From NCBI GenBank assembly GCA_934278995.1, contig CAKQWM010000002.1, positions 1 to 64,000 on the forward strand: a DNA stretch of 64,000 nt, written 5' to 3'. Below, piece by piece: positions 42,141 to 51,415 of the stretch. Origin of the DNA: an uncultured Clostridia bacterium. GTDB lineage: Bacteria > Bacillota > Clostridia > Christensenellales > Borkfalkiaceae. The translations under genes were made by a program, and so were the position numbers. Position 1 is the first letter of the stretch, and the number at the start of each line of letters is the position of its first letter. The notes beneath the pieces are model-generated. The model did no database searches. It worked only from the letters and a program-made list of their open reading frames with translations, and was not told the DNA's origin.

Positions 42141-43952
42141 ATGGCAAAAACCGTAAAAAACAACATCCGCAACTTTTGCATTATAGCGCATATCGACCAC
42201 GGAAAATCCACTTTAGCCGACCGTCTTCTGGAAATGACGGGGCAAGTTTCCGTACGCGATATGGAAAATCAACTTCTCGACTCAATGGATCTCGAACGTG
42301 AAAGAGGCATAACCATAAAACTTACGCCGGTAAGAATGTATTACACGGCAAAAGACGGCGAAGAATACGTATTTAATCTTATCGACACGCCGGGGCACGT
42401 TGACTTTTCATACGAAGTGTCAAGGTCTTTGGCGGCGTGCGAGGGCGCTATTCTGATAGTTGACGCATCGCAGGGCGTACAAGCCCAAACGCTCGCCAAC
42501 GTATATCTCGCGCTCGACAACGATCTTGAAATTTTACCCGTCATAAACAAAATAGACCTTGCTTCCGCCGACGTAGAAGGTACGAAAGCCGAAATAGAAG
42601 AAACGATCGGTCTCGACTGTTCGGGGGCGCCTTTGATTTCGGCAAAAAACGGCATCAATATCGAAGAAGTGCTGGAAAAAATAGTAACCGATCTTCCCGC
42701 ACCCGTGTGCGACGACGAAGCGCCGCTGAAGGCTCTCATTTTCGATTCTTACTACGATAACTTCAAGGGCGTTATTTTGTTCGTGAGAATTAAAGACGGT
42801 TTGGTTAAAGTAGGTTCTAAAATAAAAACGTTCAAGTCGGATAAAGTTTTCGAGGTTACCGAAGTAGGAACTTTCAGTCCGAATCTCACGCCGAGAGCGG
42901 TTCTTTGTTCGGGCGAAGTAGGCTATATCGCCGCAAGTATAAAAACCATTCAGGACACGAGGGTAGGCGACACCGTTACCGACGCGAATAACCCCGCGAA
43001 GGAACCGCTTCCCGGATATAAAGAAGCCCTGCCGGTAGTTTTTTCGGGCGTATATCCGCTGGACGGTTCAAAATTCAACGACCTTAAGGACGCGATCTCC
43101 AAACTGAAATTAAACGACGCCTCGCTGACGTTCGAGGCGGAAAATTCGATGGCGCTCGGTTTCGGTTTCAGATGCGGTTTTCTGGGGCTATTACACATGG
43201 AAATCGTTCAGCAAAGAATCGAAAGAGAATTCGACCTCGAAATAATTACGACGGCGCCGAGCGTTTCTTACAAAGTTTACAAAACCGACGGCACCATGCT
43301 GATGGTGGAAAACCCGTCAAAACTTCCCGATCCCGATAAAATCGATTACATGGAAGAACCTATAATAGAAGCGAATATTTATACCCCGCCCGACTACGTC
43401 GGCCCTATAATGGACCTTTGTCAGGAAAAGCGCGGTGTGTTTTACGACATGACGTATATAGATTCCAAAAGAGTCAGGCTTTTATACAAGTTGCCGTTAA
43501 ACGAAATAATTTTCGACTTTTTCGACGGATTAAAGTCAAGAACCCGCGGTTACGCTTCTTTCGATTACGAACTTAAAGGGTACGAAAAAAGCGACCTCGT
43601 TAAACTCGATATGTACTTAAACGGGGATATTTGCGACGCTTTGGCGATAATCGTTCATAAAGAAAAGGCTTACGCGAGAGGAAGAGCCATCGCGGAAAGG
43701 TTAAAAGAAGTAATTCCGCGCCAGATGTTTGAAATACCCATTCAGGCGGCAATCGGCGGAAAAATTATCGCAAGAGAAACCGTTAAAGCGCTCCGTAAAG
43801 ACGTGCTTGCAAAATGTTACGGCGGAGACATTACGAGAAAGAAGAAACTTTTAGAAAAACAAAAAGAGGGCAAAAAGAAGATGCGTAAACTCGGCACGGT
43901 GGAGATTCCGTCGGAAGCGTTTATGTCTATTCTTAAAATCGACAGCGAATAA
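42141..43952 (+). CDS. lepA: Elongation factor 4 (LepA)
   Basis: A 603-residue translational GTPase of normal length. All GTPase motifs are intact: AHIDHGKSTLADRLL (G1), RGITIK (G2), DTPGHVDFSYE (G3, with catalytic His) and NKIDLASAD (G4). The characteristic LepA C-terminal domain ends with KKKLLEKQKEGKKKMR and VEIPSEAFMSILK. It provides a useful contrast to the degenerate EF-G-like protein at 61079. It is followed by a terminator and hemW, a common Firmicute order. Confidence 0.98.
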   Translation: MAKTVKNNIRNFCIIAHIDHGKSTLADRLLEMTGQVSVRDMENQLLDSMDLERERGITIKLTPVRMYYTAKDGEEYVFNLIDTPGHVDFSYEVSRSLAACEGAILIVDASQGVQAQTLANVYLALDNDLEILPVINKIDLASADVEGTKAEIEETIGLDCSGAPLISAKNGINIEEVLEKIVTDLPAPVCDDEAPLKALIFDSYYDNFKGVILFVRIKDGLVKVGSKIKTFKSDKVFEVTEVGTFSPNLTPRAVLCSGEVGYIAASIKTIQDTRVGDTVTDANNPAKEPLPGYKEALPVVFSGVYPLDGSKFNDLKDAISKLKLNDASLTFEAENSMALGFGFRCGFLGLLHMEIVQQRIEREFDLEIITTAPSVSYKVYKTDGTMLMVENPSKLPDPDKIDYMEEPIIEANIYTPPDYVGPIMDLCQEKRGVFYDMTYIDSKRVRLLYKLPLNEIIFDFFDGLKSRTRGYASFDYELKGYEKSDLVKLDMYLNGDICDALAIIVHKEKAYARGRAIAERLKEVIPRQMFEIPIQAAIGGKIIARETVKALRKDVLAKCYGGDITRKKKLLEKQKEGKKKMRKLGTVEIPSEAFMSILKIDSE

Positions 43953-43986
43953 AAACGCCCCTATAGTACCGAAAACGGCGTTTTTT
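43951..43986 (+). terminator. Terminator after lepA
   Basis: AAAAACGCC and GGCGTTTTTT arms; the loop contains CCTATAG. Confidence 0.82.
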
Positions 43987-44007
43987 ACTAAAAAAGAGAA
44001 GAGAATT

Positions 44008-45117
44008 ATGGCAGGTATTTATATACACGTTCCGTTTTGCAAACAAAAATGCACCTATTGCGATTTCGCTTCGTATCCTCGGGAAATTCAAAAAGCAGAA
44101 CTTTATTTCGGGCTTTTATATAAAGAGGCTAAAAGTCGCGGTATGGAAGTTAAAGATAAAACTTTCGATACGATTTATTTCGGAGGAGGAACCCCTTCTT
44201 TCGTGGATCCCAAATATATTTTGGGTTGCATGCGTCTTTTAAAAAAGTATTACACGCTGTCGCCGGATGCCGAGGTTACTTTAGAAGTTAACCCCGGTAC
44301 GATCGACCGAAACAAATTGCGCGTTTACAAGCAAGCGGGAATCAACCGTTTCAGTATAGGGCTTCAGACTGCCGACGACGATATTTTAAGAAGTCTTAAC
44401 CGCGTACACACGACGGAAGATTTTATCCGCGCCGCGGAAATATTGAAAGATTATAATTTCAGCGCCGACGTAATGATAGGGCTTCCCGGACAAACGTCGG
44501 AAAATGTAAAAAAGACGATCGATCTCGCGGTGCTTTGCGGTGCAAAACATATTTCCGTTTACGCTTTAAAACCCGAGGAGGGTACGCCGATGTATTCAAA
44601 GTACCTTAACGGCGATTTACCCGATGGCGACACGGTTGCCGATTTTTACGATTTTTCGGTTTCGTATCTGAAAGAAAAAGGTTTTTACCGTTACGAGGTG
44701 TCGAATTTTGCGATTCCCGGATACGAGTCCAAACACAACCTTAATTACTGGAAGCGCGGCGAATATATGGGGCTTGGGGTATCCGCTTCGTCGTTTATAA
44801 ACGGAAGGCGGTTTACGAATACCGAAAGCATCGACGAGTACGTGCACTGTCTGTTAAACGACAAGTACGCCGAAGTTTTCAGTGAAAACATAGAAGGCGA
44901 AGAAAGTAAATTCGAATACGTTTTTCTTGCATTAAGAACTACTTACGGCGTAAACTTCAAGGAATACAAAAGCGCTTTCGGAACGGATTTTTATATGGAT
45001 TTCAAAACGAAACTTCCGACCGTAATCAAATATCTGGACGTAACCGATACGTCCGTTAAAATTAAAGACGAATACCTTTACGTTCAGAACGAGATTATAA
45101 TAAATTTGATGGATTAA
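44008..45117 (+). CDS. hemW: HemW-type radical SAM protein
   Basis: A 369-residue radical-SAM protein. The cluster-binding motif is CKQKCTYCDF near residues 11-20, with the family's PFC in front, followed by YFGGGTPSF, EVNPGT, NRFSIGLQ, GLPGQT and YEVSNFAIPG. HemW is now regarded as a heme chaperone rather than coproporphyrinogen oxidase; family members are often mislabelled HemN. HemN-specific residues are absent, and the shorter length fits HemW. It follows lepA as in many Firmicutes. Confidence 0.93.
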   Translation: MAGIYIHVPFCKQKCTYCDFASYPREIQKAELYFGLLYKEAKSRGMEVKDKTFDTIYFGGGTPSFVDPKYILGCMRLLKKYYTLSPDAEVTLEVNPGTIDRNKLRVYKQAGINRFSIGLQTADDDILRSLNRVHTTEDFIRAAEILKDYNFSADVMIGLPGQTSENVKKTIDLAVLCGAKHISVYALKPEEGTPMYSKYLNGDLPDGDTVADFYDFSVSYLKEKGFYRYEVSNFAIPGYESKHNLNYWKRGEYMGLGVSASSFINGRRFTNTESIDEYVHCLLNDKYAEVFSENIEGEESKFEYVFLALRTTYGVNFKEYKSAFGTDFYMDFKTKLPTVIKYLDVTDTSVKIKDEYLYVQNEIIINLMD

Positions 45118-45119
45118 AT

Positions 45120-45152
45120 GGCAAAAATCGACCTATAGCCCGACTTTTTGCC
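45120..45152 (+). other. Hairpin containing a CTATAG-type motif
   Basis: GGCAAAAA and TTTTTGCC arms enclose TCGACCTATAGCCCGAC. The whole 33 bases can pair with few mismatches. It sits three bases after the hemW stop and may be a weak terminator or an insertion of the dispersed motif. Confidence 0.6.
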
Positions 45153-45190
45153 GAAAAACAATATCTAAAACCAAAAAAGGACAGAGCAAA

Positions 45191-48100
45191 ATGACAGATT
45201 TCGTGCATTTACACGTTCATACCGAATACAGCATTTTAGACGGCGCATGCAAGGTGGAAAAAATATTTCCGAGGCTTAAAGAAACAGGTCAGAACGCCAT
45301 AGCCATAACCGATCACGGAAACATGTACGCTACTTTATATTTTGCCGAAGAAGCGAAAAAAGCGGGAATAAAACCCATTATCGGTTGCGAAATGTATATG
45401 TGTGAAAACATGTATGAAAAGGGAAGCGGAAACGGCAACGGGAATTACGATCACCTTATTTTGCTGTGCAAAAACAAACAAGGATATAAAAATCTTATTT
45501 TGCTCGATTCCGACGCGTACGTTGACGGTTTTTATTATAAACCGAGAAGCGACTACAAGCACTTAAAAGAGCATAGCGAGGGTTTGATTTGTCTTTCCGC
45601 CTGTCTTGCGGGAAAACTTCCGCGGTTATTGCTTTCGGGTAATTACGAAGCGGCGTACCGTCACGCCAAAGAGATGAAAGAAATTTTCGGCGAGGACTAT
45701 TATATCGAACTTCAGGACCACGGGTTAAGAGAACAAAAACAGGTAAATCCTTTACTCATAAAAGTAGCGAGAGAACTCGATATCGGGCTTGTTGTAACCA
45801 ACGACGCGCATTACATCAACAAGGAAGACGCCAAAATTCAGGAGGTTATGCTGTGCATAAACACCAAACGCACGATGGACGATCCCAACCACATGCGTTT
45901 TGAAACCGACGAATTTTATCTTAAAAACGGAGATGAAATGGCGAGTTTGTTTCCCGATATCCCCGAAGCCGTTTTAAACACACGCGTCATAGCCGATAAA
46001 TGCAGCGGCGAAATTTTCGATCTCAACGCAAGATGCGAACCTATAAGAGATAAATCGTTGACGCCCGGTTACGTTCCCGCCGACGGTACGACGCCGTACG
46101 TTTTTCTTAAAGGAATAGCGGAAAAAGGTCTGCACGAACGTTACGACGTAATAACGCCCGAAATACGGGAAAGATTCGATTACGAACTTTCAACCATAAG
46201 CGACATGGGGTATCTCGAATACTACCTTATCGTATGGGACTACATAAACTGGGCAAAGGAACACGGTATCCCGGTAGGCGCGGGAAGAGGAAGCGGGGTT
46301 TCGAGCATTATTGCCTACTCGATGGGCATAACCGACGTCGAGCCTTTGCAATACGATTTGATTTTTGAAAGGTTTCTGAACCGCGAAAGGGTGTCCATGC
46401 CCGATTTCGACGTTGACTTTTGTACGGAAAGACGACAGGAGGTTATCGAATACGTCCGTGAAAAATACGGTAAAGATAACGTCGCGCAGATAGTAACTTT
46501 CGGAACCATGGCGTCCAAGGCGGCGATTAAAGACGTCGCAAGGGTTTTCAACGTTCCTTTCAACGAAGTAAATAAAATTACCAAACTTATAGATTTCGGT
46601 AACACGATAGCCCAGAGCCTCGGCTTGGAACTTAAAGAAAACGTCAACGTAGGTTCCAAAGAATTAAAAGATATTTACGACACGGACGAAAGTCTTCGCA
46701 ACGTTATAGATATTGCGATGAAGTTAGAGGGCATGCCGAGGAATATTTCCATGCACGCCGCCGGCGTAGTTATCTGTAACAAAGTCATAAAAGAAAACGT
46801 GCCTCTCGCAAGATCCGGCGAAGATATAGTCACGCAGTTCGATATGAAAGAAATCGAACAACTCGGTATGCTGAAAATGGACTTTTTGGCGCTTAAAACC
46901 CTTACCGACGTCAAAAAGTGCAAAGACTATATTTACGACGATTACAAAATCACGATTGATTTCAGAAAAATAGGATATAACGAAAAAGTTGCGTTCGACT
47001 TGATTTCGGCGGGCGATACCGACGCGGTGTTCCAACTCGAATCGGGCGGGATGAAACGCTTTATGCGCGATCTTAAACCGAACAACCTTGAAGATATTAT
47101 AGCGGGTATCTCGCTTTTCCGTCCAGGACCGATGAAGGCAATACCTCAATACGTAAGGTTCAAAAATCATCCGGAAGAAATGACTTACAAACACCCGCTT
47201 TTAGAGTCTATTTTAAAAGTTACTTACGGCACCATAATTTATCAGGAACAGGTTATGGCCATCGTGCAGAAACTTGCGGGATATTCGTTAGGGCAAGCCG
47301 ATATTATCCGTCGCGCCATGGGCAAAAAGAACGTCGAAGAAATGAAGCGTCAGCGCCGGAAATTTATTTACGGCGAAAAAGACGCTAACGGAAAAGTAAT
47401 AATCGAAGGAGCGCTTTCGAGAGGGGTGCCCGCGGACGTTGCCGCCGATATTTTCGACGAAATGGCGGATTTTGCCAAATACGCCTTCAATAAATCTCAC
47501 GCGGCGGCTTACGCCGTTCTGGCGTACCAGACGGCTTATCTTAAAGCCTTGTATCCTCAGGAATTTCTGGCGGCGATTTTAAATAACCGTATAGACAACA
47601 TCGACGAAATCACCAAGTACGTCATGTATCTCAAAGAAAGAAACATCAAGGTACTCGCGCCCGATATAAACAAATCCAAACAATATTTTTCCGTCGAAAA
47701 CAAGTGCGTAAGAATAGGGCTTGTGGCAATTAAAAACGTAGGACACGCCGCGATGGATTCGATTGTGGAAGAAAGAACGAAAAACGGTCCGTTTACTTCG
47801 TTTGAAAATTTCATGTCGCGCGTGGACGTAAGGGCGCTTAATAAGCGCATGGTCGAAAACCTTATTTACGCGGGCGCTTTCGATTGCTTTAAAACGGAGC
47901 GTTCCAAACTTATCTGCGTGACGGAATCGCTTATAGAAAGAGCGACGGCTATCGCTAAAGAAAGGGATAGTTCGCAAATAAGCCTTTTCGGCACAGTTCT
48001 GGAAGAGACGAATCTTCAGGTAACTTACCCCGACGTCAAAGAATACGATAACAAAACCAAACTGTTACACGAAAAAGAAGTCCTCGGCGTCTATATATCC

Positions 48101-48778
48101 GGGCATCCCCTCGAAGGACATATTGAAGAATTTAAAAAGTACAGTTTCTCCTGCGTGCAACTTGCCGATTACGAAGAAGACGAAGACGGTAACAAAATCT
48201 ACCCGTCGCTTACCGACGGCGAGCCGGTTACCATGGGCGGTATGATAGGAAGTTTTTCAAAAAAGACTACCAAAACGGGGCAGAGTATGGCTATCGTGTC
48301 GGTTGAAGACGTTTACGGCTCCATAGAAGCGGTAATGTTTCCCAAAGTTTACGAAAAATACAAAGACAGGCTCGAAAACGAAGCCATTATAGAAGTAAGG
48401 GGAAAACTCCAACTTCGCGACGGCGAAAAGCCTAATATCGTAGTCGATAAAATCGAGTTGATTGACGAAGAAAAGTCCGCCGATAAGCCCGTTATCGCAC
48501 AAAATACGATTGAATTTTCCGCTCCTTTCACGAAAAACGGTTCAGACGAAGAAAAGCCTAAGGAAGAAAAAAAATATCTCGTCATCTACCTTAACGGCGC
48601 CGATAAAGAGTGTCGTGAAGATATTCTCGACGTATTGCAGAACTACCCCGGCGACATACCCGTTTACCTGAAAATCGACGGTCAAAATTTCTTTACGAAC
48701 TGTTACTGTCGTAACTCGAAAGGGCTGTATCACGAACTTTGCACTTTTATCGACGGCGAAAACGTTAAATTTATTTAA
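45191..48778 (+). CDS. dnaE: DNA polymerase III alpha subunit, DnaE type
   Basis: A 1195-residue replicative-type polymerase. The PHP domain opens with HLHVHTEYSILDGA. The catalytic aspartates are in MPDFDVDF near residue 400, followed by QIVTFGTMASKAAIKDVAR. The finger and little-finger regions are normal, then a helix-hairpin-helix and an OB-fold (GGMIGSFSKKTTKTGQSMAI...YGSIEAVMFP). Firmicutes usually carry PolC as well; DnaE extends primers. The following gene is pfkA, a typical Clostridia order. Confidence 0.97.
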   Translation: MTDFVHLHVHTEYSILDGACKVEKIFPRLKETGQNAIAITDHGNMYATLYFAEEAKKAGIKPIIGCEMYMCENMYEKGSGNGNGNYDHLILLCKNKQGYKNLILLDSDAYVDGFYYKPRSDYKHLKEHSEGLICLSACLAGKLPRLLLSGNYEAAYRHAKEMKEIFGEDYYIELQDHGLREQKQVNPLLIKVARELDIGLVVTNDAHYINKEDAKIQEVMLCINTKRTMDDPNHMRFETDEFYLKNGDEMASLFPDIPEAVLNTRVIADKCSGEIFDLNARCEPIRDKSLTPGYVPADGTTPYVFLKGIAEKGLHERYDVITPEIRERFDYELSTISDMGYLEYYLIVWDYINWAKEHGIPVGAGRGSGVSSIIAYSMGITDVEPLQYDLIFERFLNRERVSMPDFDVDFCTERRQEVIEYVREKYGKDNVAQIVTFGTMASKAAIKDVARVFNVPFNEVNKITKLIDFGNTIAQSLGLELKENVNVGSKELKDIYDTDESLRNVIDIAMKLEGMPRNISMHAAGVVICNKVIKENVPLARSGEDIVTQFDMKEIEQLGMLKMDFLALKTLTDVKKCKDYIYDDYKITIDFRKIGYNEKVAFDLISAGDTDAVFQLESGGMKRFMRDLKPNNLEDIIAGISLFRPGPMKAIPQYVRFKNHPEEMTYKHPLLESILKVTYGTIIYQEQVMAIVQKLAGYSLGQADIIRRAMGKKNVEEMKRQRRKFIYGEKDANGKVIIEGALSRGVPADVAADIFDEMADFAKYAFNKSHAAAYAVLAYQTAYLKALYPQEFLAAILNNRIDNIDEITKYVMYLKERNIKVLAPDINKSKQYFSVENKCVRIGLVAIKNVGHAAMDSIVEERTKNGPFTSFENFMSRVDVRALNKRMVENLIYAGAFDCFKTERSKLICVTESLIERATAIAKERDSSQISLFGTVLEETNLQVTYPDVKEYDNKTKLLHEKEVLGVYISGHPLEGHIEEFKKYSFSCVQLADYEEDEDGNKIYPSLTDGEPVTMGGMIGSFSKKTTKTGQSMAIVSVEDVYGSIEAVMFPKVYEKYKDRLENEAIIEVRGKLQLRDGEKPNIVVDKIELIDEEKSADKPVIAQNTIEFSAPFTKNGSDEEKPKEEKKYLVIYLNGADKECREDILDVLQNYPGDIPVYLKIDGQNFFTNCYCRNSKGLYHELCTFIDGENVKFI

Positions 48779-48927
48779 ATTCCTTATGAGAAAATGCGAA
48801 AACAAGCCTTTAAAAGATAGCCAAACGACGTGATATTTGCTACAATTACAACGAATTTAATTTTTTGACGATTAAGGGCTTTTTTTACGGATTAAAGGCG
48901 TTAATCGTCGTCATAAAGAGGTATACA

Positions 48928-49890
48928 ATGAAAAAAATTGCTGTTTTGACAAGCGGAGGGGACGCCCCCGGCATGAATGCGTGCTTGCGCGCCGTAGTAA
49001 GATACGCAATTTACAAGAACGTTGAAGTTTACGGAGTCGAACGCGGTTACGAGGGGCTTATAAAAGACGATATTTTTCCCATGAATTCCCGTTCGGTTTC
49101 GGATATAATTCAGCGCGGCGGAACCTTTTTAAAGAGCGCGAGAAGCGTTGACTTCACTACGCCCGAAGGAATGGAAAAGGCGTATAAAAACCTCAGGGTA
49201 CACGGTATAACCACCCTTATAGTCATCGGCGGGGACGGAACCTTCCACGGCGGAAAGGATTTATCCGACAAGTACGACGTAAACGTAATAGGTATCCCCG
49301 GTACGATCGATAACGACCTTCAGTACACCGATTATACGCTCGGATTCGATACGGCGGTAAACACTTGTCTTTCCGCAATCAATAATCTGAGAGATACTAT
49401 GAGTTCGCACGACCGTTGTTCGCTTGTGGAAGTCATGGGGCGTCGTTGCGGGGATATCGCTTTATACGCAGGCATCGGCGGCGGCGCGGAATATATTCTC
49501 GTTCCGGAAATCCCGTACGATCTCGACGTAATAGCCCGGAATTTAAAGCGCAGTCGTGAAAGAGGCAAAACTTCAAACATGATAGTCTTTGCCGAAGGCG
49601 CCGGAAAACGCGACGAAATTGCCGCGTACTTAAAGGAAAAAGCAGGGACGAAGATTACAACCGTAACGCTCGGCCATATTCAGAGAGGAGGTTCTCCTTC
49701 CATGGCGGACAGAACGCTTGCGGCAAAATTCGCTCTTCACGCAATAGACTGCATCCTGGGCGGAAAGCGTAACCGCGTAGTCGGAATACACGACAACAAA
49801 ATTATCGATATGGATATCGGCGAAGCGCTTTCTATGCCGAGAGTCATCGACGAAAAACTTTACGAAGCCGCCGCTATTCTGGCTTTGTAA
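48928..49890 (+). CDS. pfkA: ATP-dependent 6-phosphofructokinase
   Basis: A 320-residue glycolytic enzyme. LTSGGDAPGMNA and GGDGTFHGG form the ATP site, with the Gly-Thr pair typical of ATP users. PGTIDNDL holds the catalytic Asp, and GRRCGDIAL and GHIQRGGSP are standard. ATG 48928 is taken as start because AAAGAGGT lies upstream; in-frame codons further up lack a ribosome site. TGCTACAAT (48838-48846) is a probable extended -10 promoter. The 3' end of the gene is tandemly duplicated. Confidence 0.97.
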   Translation: MKKIAVLTSGGDAPGMNACLRAVVRYAIYKNVEVYGVERGYEGLIKDDIFPMNSRSVSDIIQRGGTFLKSARSVDFTTPEGMEKAYKNLRVHGITTLIVIGGDGTFHGGKDLSDKYDVNVIGIPGTIDNDLQYTDYTLGFDTAVNTCLSAINNLRDTMSSHDRCSLVEVMGRRCGDIALYAGIGGGAEYILVPEIPYDLDVIARNLKRSRERGKTSNMIVFAEGAGKRDEIAAYLKEKAGTKITTVTLGHIQRGGSPSMADRTLAAKFALHAIDCILGGKRNRVVGIHDNKIIDMDIGEALSMPRVIDEKLYEAAAILAL

Positions 49891-49917
49891 CAGCCGCCGC
49901 TATTTTGGCTTCGTAAT
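49866..49917 (+). repeat. Tandem duplication of the pfkA gene end
   Basis: A 26-bp unit beginning AGCCGCCGCTATT and including the TAA stop occurs at 49866-49891 and 49892-49917 with a few substitutions (TCTGGCTTTG versus TTTGGCTTCG). Confidence 0.88.
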
Positions 49918-49997
49918 AATCGTAAATACACATAAAATAAAATAAAAACAGGGCTATAAGTCGATTATCGCGCTATATGCCCGCAAAAGGAGACATC

Positions 49998-51245
49998 ATG
50001 AAGAATTTAAAAGGCGCGTGCATTTTCGCACAATCGGGCGGACCTACTTCCGTTATCAATTCGAGCGCGGCGGGCGTATTCTCGGAAGCGCTTAAAAGCC
50101 CATTCATTACGGCGGTTTACGGCGCGGCGCACGGCATCAGAGGAATTTTAAACGAAGATTTTTACGACATCGGAAAGGAAGATCCGAAAGAAATCGAATT
50201 ATTGACGCATACTCCTTCGTCGGCGTTGGGTTCGGTAAGGTACAAACTCAAAGACGCATCGGTTGACAGTACCGATTACGAAAGAATCTTAAACGTCTTC
50301 AAGAAATACGATATACGTTATTTCTTTTATAACGGCGGTAACGACAGCATGGATACCTGCAACAAGATATCCAAATTCATGGCGGCTTCCGGTTGGGATT
50401 GCAACGTTATAGGCGTTCCCAAAACCATTGATAACGATCTTATGGGTACGGATCATTGCCCGGGGTTTGCTTCGGCGGCTAAATACGTCGCCACGACTTG
50501 CGCCGAAATCGCTTTGGACGCGCGCGTTTACGATACGGGGCTTGTGTGCGTAATCGAAATAATGGGAAGAAACGCCGGCTGGCTTACCGCGGCAAGCGCG
50601 CTTGCAAAACTTTCCGATAACGGCGTTGATCTTATTTATCTTCCCGAAAAACCTTTCGATATGGATAAATTCGTTCGGGACGTAAAAGCCGTATGCGAAA
50701 AGAACGAAAATAAATGTATCGTTGCGGTATCCGAAGGTATCCGTTTTGCCGACGGCAGATACGTTGGCGAGTTTAAAGCCTCTTCGACCGACCTTTTCGG
50801 TCACGCTCAGTTAGGCGGTGTTTGCGGTGTTTTGGCTTCGGTAATCAAAGAAAAATTAGGGGTTAAAACCCGCGCTATAGAATTTAGTTTAATGCAACGT
50901 TGCGCCGCTCACATTGCGTCGAAGACCGACGTCGATGAAGCGGTAAGAGCGGGCAGAGAGGCTGTTAAGGCCGCCGTTGCGGGAGAAACCGATAAAATGG
51001 TAGCCTACTTCCGTAAACCCGGCGATAAATACGAAATAGAGTATAAACTCATTCCGTTAGAAGGTTGCGCGAACGCCGAAAAGAAAATTCCCGACGAGTG
51101 GATCGTCAACGACGGCACTTACGTTTCGCAAGACTTTATCGATTACTGCTTACCGCTTATTCAGGGCGAAAACGAATTCGTTACCGAAAACGGTATGCCG
51201 AGATACGCCAAACTCAAAAAAGTTCAGGCGGGCAAAAAAGCGTAA
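49998..51245 (+). CDS. Pyrophosphate-dependent phosphofructokinase
   Basis: A 415-residue phosphofructokinase of the PPi-using type. The nucleotide-site glycine-threonine of ATP enzymes is replaced by GGNDSMDT, and the catalytic loop reads VPKTIDNDL with the Lys diagnostic for PPi enzymes. EIMGRNAGWL follows. It converts fructose-6-phosphate reversibly using pyrophosphate. AAAGGAG precedes ATG 49998. Placed directly after pfkA, it gives the cell both an ATP and a reversible PPi route. Confidence 0.93.
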   Translation: MKNLKGACIFAQSGGPTSVINSSAAGVFSEALKSPFITAVYGAAHGIRGILNEDFYDIGKEDPKEIELLTHTPSSALGSVRYKLKDASVDSTDYERILNVFKKYDIRYFFYNGGNDSMDTCNKISKFMAASGWDCNVIGVPKTIDNDLMGTDHCPGFASAAKYVATTCAEIALDARVYDTGLVCVIEIMGRNAGWLTAASALAKLSDNGVDLIYLPEKPFDMDKFVRDVKAVCEKNENKCIVAVSEGIRFADGRYVGEFKASSTDLFGHAQLGGVCGVLASVIKEKLGVKTRAIEFSLMQRCAAHIASKTDVDEAVRAGREAVKAAVAGETDKMVAYFRKPGDKYEIEYKLIPLEGCANAEKKIPDEWIVNDGTYVSQDFIDYCLPLIQGENEFVTENGMPRYAKLKKVQAGKKA

Positions 51246-51334
51246 GTCGATACGATTCGATAAAAACGAAATAATTACGACGAGGCGATATGATCGCCTC
51301 GTTTCGTTATATTCGGGCAAAAATAGTCAATTCC

Positions 51335-51364
51335 TTGACAGATAATTATTCAAAATGTTACAAT
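51335..51364 (+). promoter_or_regulatory. Promoter of the XRE-InlB fusion gene
   Basis: Consensus TTGACA (51335-51340), an 18-base spacer and TACAAT (51359-51364). Confidence 0.8.
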
Positions 51365-51415
51365 AGAAAAAGCATGAAGGTTTTTATCCGCGAGGAAAAA
51401 AGTGAGGATACTGAC

